A stretch of DNA of 64,000 bases from Bombyx mori (lineage: Eukaryota; Arthropoda; Insecta; Lepidoptera; Bombycidae), in the NCBI RefSeq assembly GCF_030269925.1, contig NC_085121.1, positions 17,997,501 to 18,061,500 of the forward strand. The letters are read 5' to 3'. Below the pieces are notes generated by a model. That model did not search any database and was not told the DNA's origin. It was given only the letters and a program-made list of their open reading frames with translations. The position numbers and the translations under genes are program-made. This document shows positions 57,498 through 64,000 of this stretch, piece after piece. The first letter of the stretch is position 1. Each line of letters opens with the position of its first letter.

Positions 57498-57925
57498 TTT
57501 TTTTTAGTGCCCGTGTAAGCAGACGAGCATACGGCCCACCTGGTAGTGAGTGGTTACCATCGCCCATGGTCTTCAGCAATGCCAGGGGCAGAGCCAAGCC
57601 GCTCCCTACCGTTAAGTTTTTTTTTTTTTATTGCTTCGATGGGTGGGCGAGCTCACAGCCCACCTGGTGTTAAGTGGTGACCGGAGCCCATAGACATCCA
57701 CAACGTAAATGCGCTACCCACATTGAGAATAAGTTCTAAGGTCTCAAGTATAGTTACAACGGCTGCCCCACCCTTCAAACCGAAACGCATTAATGCTTCA
57801 CGGCAGAAATGGGCAGAGTGGTGGTACCCACCCGCACGGACTCACAAGAGGTCCTACCACCAGTAAGTACTCTCCACAAGTCTCGCTTGAAGAAGGATAT
57901 GTCATAGCGCTCGGGAAACAAGTCT
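57498..57925 (-). mobile_element. CR1/Jockey-like 3' end split by a Bm1
   Basis: 57498-57618 (tail, 'cggcccacctggtagtgagt') and 57864-57925 (ACTCTCCACAAGTCTCGC to 'gcgctcgggaaac') are adjacent segments of the same element, as seen unbroken at 1109-1280. Confidence 0.85.
57619..57863 (-). mobile_element. Bm1 SINE nested in the CR1-like element
   Basis: Complete 5'-truncated Bm1 flanked by TAAGT (57614-57618 and 57864-57868), consistent with a short target duplication. Confidence 0.85.
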
Positions 57926-57929
57926 TTAT

Positions 57930-58110
57930 TTATTGCATAGACACTTGAACGAACACACGATTCAGCTAGCGTTAAGTGGGTACCAGAACCTAGATTACAA
58001 TATGAATGTTATCGTCACAATTGCATTGCATAACTGCTGTTTCAAACCTAAACACATAGGCGATTTACGACAAAGAGTCTCTGGAAGATTGGTACCTGTG
58101 CTTACAATAC
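57930..58110 (-). mobile_element. Very diverged Bm1 relic
   Basis: 'gttaagtgggtaccagaacc' and 'taactgctgtttcaaaccta' follow the Bm1 order weakly. Confidence 0.35.
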
Positions 58111-59024
58111 GTCTTTTTATTTTTGACGAAGACTTTTGTCATTTGACGAAGGCGGATAAGAGTCGAAGCGTAGCATATGTTCACGTTGGCCCTGCGCTGG
58201 TTGTAGGTATAACAAAGCGTGCAGAATAAAGATAAGCAGTAGTGGATGTCAAGGATAATGACCAGCACTACTTAGTTTGGTTTTGGAAGCCGTTTGCTAG
58301 TGGGTCGCTAATGTTTAAGGCTGAGACTCCGGTCTATACAGTGTATACCAAGATTTATAGATTTGAATGTTAAAGACGACAACAAGGTTTTGGCTTTTGA
58401 ATATGTCTTTTGTGGTGCATTGATTAGTTGTTATTTACATAAGAAATGAGTGGTGCATGTCGGTACTCGCCTTAGTGGCTGATGAGTCCCAACTATACGA
58501 ATATTAAGATTTTTTTAGGAGCAAAAAAAAAAACTTCGTAAAGCATTAGGAAATCTAAATGAGTAATCTTTATTTTGACAATAATAAAGTAAGGATCACG
58601 GTGGTTTTCTAGATATTACGGGGCCAATAAAATGAAGATCGGACGTGTGTGTGCACGCCGGCTCAGTCGCAGTCCTTGTGCGCGCGGGGCGGTTCCGAGT
58701 GGCCTCCGGTTTGGTGGCAGAGTTCAATGAAACCTTAACTTTTTTTTGTTATATTTCCTTCGTTTGAGTACTATTGTTTTTGGTGATAATAATATAATGA
58801 ACTGACTGAGATATTTAAAGAATATAAATGATTTCGGAAATATAAAATGATTTCCGATGATTTAATGAAATAATACTAAAATATTTTTGTAAATTTTCTC
58901 GTACTTCACATTTGGCAATGACATGATTTGACTGCCACATAATTAGATAGAAAACAGATAAACTCGTTCACGTGTAATAATACATTTATGTTTTTTTTAT
59001 GTGTAGAATATTTAGAGGATTTTT
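58111..59024. other. No gene seen
   Basis: AT-rich except for an unassigned GC-rich patch at about 58640-58725. Confidence 0.4.
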
Positions 59025-59138
59025 TATTTATTTATTGCAATAGATAAGTGGGCGAGCTCACAGTCCACCTGGTGTTAAATGGTTACTGGAATAGACATCT
59101 ACAACGTAAATGCCGCCACCCACCTTGAGATATTGTTA
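59025..59138 (-). mobile_element. Bm1 SINE, 3' half
   Basis: From 'ttatttattgcaatagataa' to CACCCACCTTGAGATAT, interrupted there by a CR1-like tail. Confidence 0.8.
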
Positions 59139-59144
59139 TGGCTT

Positions 59145-59253
59145 TATGGTAGGCAGCGGCTTGGCTCTGTCCCTGGCATTGCTCACGTCCATGAGCGACG
59201 GTGACCACTTACCATCAGGTGGGCCGTATGCTCGTCTGCCTACAAAGGCAATA
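59145..59253 (+). mobile_element. CR1/Jockey-like 3' tail adjacent to Bm1
   Basis: GTAGGCAGCGGCTTGGCTCT to 'tgcctacaaaggcaataaaa', followed by GATATATCTTGAGAT, which echoes the Bm1 sequence before it. Confidence 0.85.
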
Positions 59254-59711
59254 AAAAAAGATATATCTTGAGATCCACTATCTTAAGAATCAACGCTTAT
59301 ATTACGTTTGTCGTTATCAGTTTTACGGGTTTTCGGTAAAACATCAGAATTCATAAGGCGTAAACTGGACGCCCAATAGTTGGCCAGCAGCTACGGACCC
59401 AGAGGCAGTTAGCAGCGCTAACGGCACACGTAGCGCGGCCGACCGCTCGCGAGCCGGTGCGGGTTAAAAAAAGCATTTGTTTGCATAAAACAGTTCGGTA
59501 TATCCCGCTTGACCCTGTAGCTCACTGTAGCGTGGGGCCTGTTAGCCGCGTCACTCCTAACTGTTCCACGACCAGTCTGCCGTGGAGGCTGACCGGCGCA
59601 CGACAAATAAATTCTACTTCGCATTGTTCTACGGGTAATGGACTTGCGGAGACATTTCGGGAGATTTCGCGGGTGTGCGTGTTTTAAAACATTCTTGCGG
59701 TTTTGAGGGTA
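59254..59711. other. No gene seen
   Basis: A GC-richer part at 59380-59600 is open in more than one frame but without a recognisable domain. Confidence 0.35.
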
Positions 59712-60135
59712 TCTATATATTAATACTTGAAGAGCAAAAACTTTGTACCCCTTTTTACGAAAATTGAGCGGACGGAGCAGTAAGAAACTTTCCACACTTA
59801 TAGAGAATATAGAGAAGGAGGGCAGAATATTGAATATTAATATTTTTTTAAATGATGCATAAAAAATACAATAAATATCACACACACTATATACCGTGTA
59901 TTTGACACACACACGCATGCACACTATATGTTTATTTTTAAACTTTTCTTATTGCTCATAGTCTGTGGTTAAATTGAGAATTGATTAAATATTGTTTGTC
60001 TTTATTAATATTTACCTAAAGTGTAGTCTTGGCGAAATCTGTAATTATAGAATTTGACAATAGAATCATATTAGTGTACAAGCTTATAATTTCAATTAAA
60101 TAAAGTCGAATATTGACTACCGGGGGGTCCACTAG
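59712..60135 (+). mobile_element. Helitron-like element, family B
   Basis: TC at 59712-59713 after A, 'tgtaccccttttacgaaaa'-like 5' part, and CTAG at 60132-60135 before T. It is the inverse orientation of the copies at 33304 and 47370. Confidence 0.75.
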
Positions 60136-60294
60136 TTTTATTAAATCTTTATCTTTTTAGGTTCGTTGCTAAGCAACAGGGTTGTTATTCGGTTTGGTTG
60201 AAACATTGTACAAATAGTATCTTGTATAATAACGAGCGAAAGGCTGTGCTTGGTGGTTTCAAGTTCTGAAAATTTTAGTGCATTTCTTAATCTA

Positions 60295-60587
60295 TCTATT
60301 TATATATATAAAAATGAATTTCTGTTCGTTAGTCTCGCTAAAACTCGAGAACGGCTGGACCGATTTGGCTAATTTTGGTCTTGAATTATTTGTGGAAGTC
60401 CAGAGAAGGTTCAAAAGGTAGATAAATATGAAAATGCTCGGAATTAAATAAAAATAGCAATTTTGTTTTCCCTTTGATGTGTCCCCCGTCGGACGAAATC
60501 CTTTTGTTTGTTTTAAGTTTATTTTATACAAAAGTTTAGGTCTTTTATTTATCGATTGCGGCACTACGAAGTCTGCCGGGTCAGCTA
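60295..60587 (+). mobile_element. Helitron-like element, family A
   Basis: Near-identical along its length to 13008-13295 ('gttcgttagtctcgctaaaa'), ending GCCGGGTCAGCTAG before T. Confidence 0.75.
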
Positions 60588-62624
60588 GTAAAAGATATTT
60601 TTTGTTAGTCATAGCAAGGTCGATTAGTTTTTGATCATACAGACGCGCGTGAAAACCTCAAAATACACTGAGGTACTTTGCTCAATCTTGTGCATTGCAA
60701 CATTAATGATCGAACTCCATTCGACATTGGGCCAACACGACTACACAATTAAATACTCGAGCGCTGAATTCTCTCTGAGCTTGAAGTTTCGAAATATTGA
60801 AGTTTGATTCTTGTACAATTATATCTGCACTCAAAACAATACAAAAAATTGTAGTCAAAAAACACCTCGAAAACTGCATTAGTATTAAAATAATGTAACG
60901 TTTATGTTAAAACTCTAAAATAGATTTGACTTGTATCACTCAGCTCTGATAACAAATTTACGTTCTGTCAAGATATAAAAAAGCATTCTATTTCCATTGG
61001 TGTGAAGTTCATTTTACAATGAATATATCGTATGTGTTCGCTTCTTATTCAAGTCTCGTGGAATACGTCATCGAGCACGTGCGGTACAGTTAGGTGACGT
61101 AGGTTGCAAGGTCGCTAGAGCGAGCGCTATGAACACAACCATCGCTATGGTATTGCTCATTTTTATCCCACTGCAAAAACAAATGTACGCTCTGAGGATT
61201 CCGTGAGGCTTAGACATTATTAAAATCACTATTTCCGTTCATCGTATACATAATTATAATTACTTTTACTGTTTATACGGTGACTAATGTGCTATTTGTC
61301 GACAGTTAAATGCTGTGCTAACTAAAATAATTCAACGAACATAAAAACGCGAGATTAAACCGTAAAATCAGTTTTAATTATGATTTAAATCGCTTTTGGG
61401 TATCGTCGGTTAATGAAAATATTATAAATTTTACATTTATCGTAAAACGTAAGACGGACGTAAACGTGGGCACGAAACCTTAAAACGAACGAAAATCTTA
61501 AAATTGTTATTACAATTTAGAATCTCTTGGCACTCTTATGACAGTAACACACATTTTTGAAAACACATTTCTTGAGCGAAAATCTAGGAAAATCTGTTTT
61601 CCCGTTCGTTATTAATAATCAAAACATATAATTTTAGATCAAAACTATAATTTACAAACTTGACGCTTCAATGAGCAGTTCATAAATACGAAATGATCTT
61701 TGTAGAAAGTGTACAGATAATGTCACCTCCGATAGAATTAGGTACTTCGGAAACTTTCTTCTAAATAAATTATAGTATTAATAGTAATTTTACGGATGAT
61801 AAAACTGTTTTAAGATATTAATCTGATACCCCCTAAGCGGCGCTGTTTCTCCTTAATACGAATGATTCCATGCTCTATTCGCAGGTCAGTAACCACATTG
61901 TGTAATCTGCAATACATATATTTTTTAAAGTTAAACATTCGAAGACTATGGCAGCAAAAGATTTATATCTGAATTTGTAAGGTCAAAAGTAAATAAATTT
62001 AAAAGCACGGTGACCGATCTGTTCAAAATTATGTTTTAAATGCAATGAGATGATTTACGTGAATTATCGAAAAACAGTTTATACATCGGACGGAGTCGTT
62101 ATTGTTATTCCTACAAACTAAAATTTGAAAGATATGTTTTGTTATCCACATATCTTTTAGTGCTCTAGATAGAGCATACAACCTGCCTATTAAGTAGTCA
62201 ACTAAGCCAGTAGACTCTACCGTAGGACAGTGGACATCTCTTACAACGGCTTTCTGTTTCAAACGGGAAAACCTGAAAGCTTCGTGGCAGTGATAGTACC
62301 TACCACAATACGACCAAATATACGGTGGTATTTTAGCATTTTACGAGGTAGCGGTCTACGCGTGGCCAACTTGACCGACACCGTTACATCAGAACCGTCT
62401 GTCTGCGTTCTGATCCGTGTATAAATTATACACACGCGCGGACACACACATGTCCTGTTTCGGTATTAAAATATCTACGCTAATATAGCGGTACTGGCTA
62501 TTCGTTTATAGTTTATGCGCAGTCGCGGTCCTTATAACGGTCCGTTTGATGTTAAGTCGTTATCGCAGCCCATAGAAATGGACGTTTGAAAAAGTGCTTT
62601 TATCGATAAATAGTGTTGTTTGCT
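60588..62624. other. No gene seen
   Basis: AT-rich. A faint Bm1-like trace lies at about 62220-62310. Confidence 0.45.
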
Positions 62625-62935
62625 CTGGCTATTCGCTGGCAGGCTAAGAAGCTATTCCGGCTGCTCACTGGCTGGTGGATCAACTCAGGGGCTCAACTTG
62701 AGAGAGTTGCTAACACGAGCTCTAGTAATAGCAGGCAGTGCTTTACGGAATCTACCACCGGATCGGAATCGCGACCCACTGAGAAGATCCGGCGAGAAAC
62801 TCAGTGGGCTGTGTTTATGGGTTAGTTCGCTCGTCGAACTTTTTGTCGTAATCGACGAGTTCGACGAGGACGGTGACCGGTGCTTGAAAAGCGTAAAAGT
62901 ACCGAGAGTGGATTAGGGGACCCGAAAAATATGTT
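62625..62935 (-). repeat. Family F repeat
   Basis: 'cttgagagagttgctaacac', CGCGACCCACTGAGAAGATC and 'gacgaggacggtgaccggtg'. It lacks the poly-T end but extends further at the other side. Confidence 0.65.
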
Positions 62936-64000
62936 TCGGCGACGGTGGCTTTACGTCGCCCCGTCGTCTGTGTCGAGTAAGTAATTAGCGGCGGCCACGA
63001 CCAGAGGGTTACCGTGTCGCACCGCTTTTTTCAAAGTAAATAGTGATTCACCTGTACTAACTGCATACCTACCTAAAGTAACTAAGGCAATAAAAAAAAT
63101 AAAAAAAACCTGTACGAGTGACAGCAACCACTTACCCTGAGATGAGCCGCAAGCTTACCTGCATTTGGCAATTGGATACCTACGTATGTCTACTAAACTA
63201 TAGATAAAACTTTTGAAACTAAGCCAATATATTTAAGAACATTTTATCATATTATTACAACTGAGCTCCTAGTTAAATTTGAATTCCCATAAAAACGATT
63301 TATCTAAAAAAAAAACGAATATCAAATTACGTCATATCCGCCATCGAATCTATATCCGGTTTGTTCCGGATCTTAAGGGCGATGTAAACAAAGGATTATT
63401 TACTTTTCATACGAAGGGATCGTAATGGTAGGGTTGAATGGATTTTTTGTTAGGGTTTTTATTAGAAGAGTTATTTTGATGAAATGTAGGTCTGTGGGTA
63501 GATGTTTTTTTGTTTCATTGTTAAGTTGATGAGCATGTTAGGTTAAGTGTTATTACGTAGACGACGATACGGCTACGCAATATTTATCAGAATCCATAGA
63601 AACTCAATAAGACATCTAAGTCTTGATATAACAGTATTTCATCAGACGGGCTGTGTGCACGTCAGCGTTCACAGGCGAAAGCCAGGTCCAGCCATCAGCG
63701 AGGAGTCATTTTATTTATCTCAGCACCCTACATAATGTATATTTTTTTCAACGTTATTGCAATATTTTTCAAGGTACTGTAAGTGTCTGGAAGAATTGTA
63801 AAGACGCACAATGCACATGAATGTCCCCGCGTCTATCTAATTTATAAAAATCGTATAAAATAAAATGTTCATCATGAGCTTCTAAGCTTTACATTCCACA
63901 GTTCCCCGAGTCGGGACTTTTTCTTGATCTTTATCTTTCAACAAGACACCAGGTATTTTAACAAGGAAACTGCCTATGACCAACCTTACCAGAAATATTG
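62936..64000. other. No feature seen
   Basis: AT-rich DNA to the window end. Short open frames have no recognisable domain. Confidence 0.45.

Noticed and set aside
59418..59924. 168-codon minus-strand open frame
   Set aside because: Its first half lies in the family B Helitron-like element and the rest has no recognisable domain; composition follows the repeat.

Overview
The window reads as genomic DNA of a silkworm (Bombyx mori or a close relative). The base composition is AT-rich and eukaryotic, with spliced genes. It is also densely seeded with copies of the tRNA-derived Bombyx SINE Bm1, 3' ends of several non-LTR retrotransposons, Helitron-like elements and small inverted-repeat elements. 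Only two genes can be supported with confidence, and most of the window is intergenic or intronic DNA shaped by transposons.

1-4.74 kb: a nanos-family gene on the + strand. Its paired CCHC zinc-finger exon (3250-3427) is unambiguous. Five exons with consistent splice phases can be joined into a 269-residue reading frame. Introns 2 and 4 contain a broken RTE-like retrotransposon end, a 1.6 kb CR1/Jockey-like reverse transcriptase relic and two hairpin MITEs.

4.7-29.9 kb: no confident host gene. This stretch holds Bm1 copies (including one inserted inside another), retrotransposon 3' ends, Helitron-like elements, a piggyBac-type MITE bounded by TTAA (25188-25470), several inverted repeats, and a few exon-like islands at low confidence.

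29.97-31.35 kb: a C2H2 zinc-finger transcription-factor-like gene on the - strand. It has a long low-complexity N-terminal region, a basic patch and two C-terminal fingers. The coding part seems to lie in a single exon with a spliced 5' leader upstream.

31.4-64 kb: mostly repeats separated by AT-rich DNA. Notable items are a 5'-truncated R1-clade element inserted into a Bm1 with a 15-bp target duplication (43288-44248), a PIF/Harbinger transposase fragment (39837-39948), Helitron-like copies that keep TC...CTAG ends between A and T, and a 74-codon unassigned open frame (54115-54339).

The two genes are RNA-binding/germline (nanos) and nuclear DNA-binding (zinc finger) in character. Nothing in the sequence links them. 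I see no convincing new multi-gene system. The most useful observations are the nanos gene model and the nested transposon structures.
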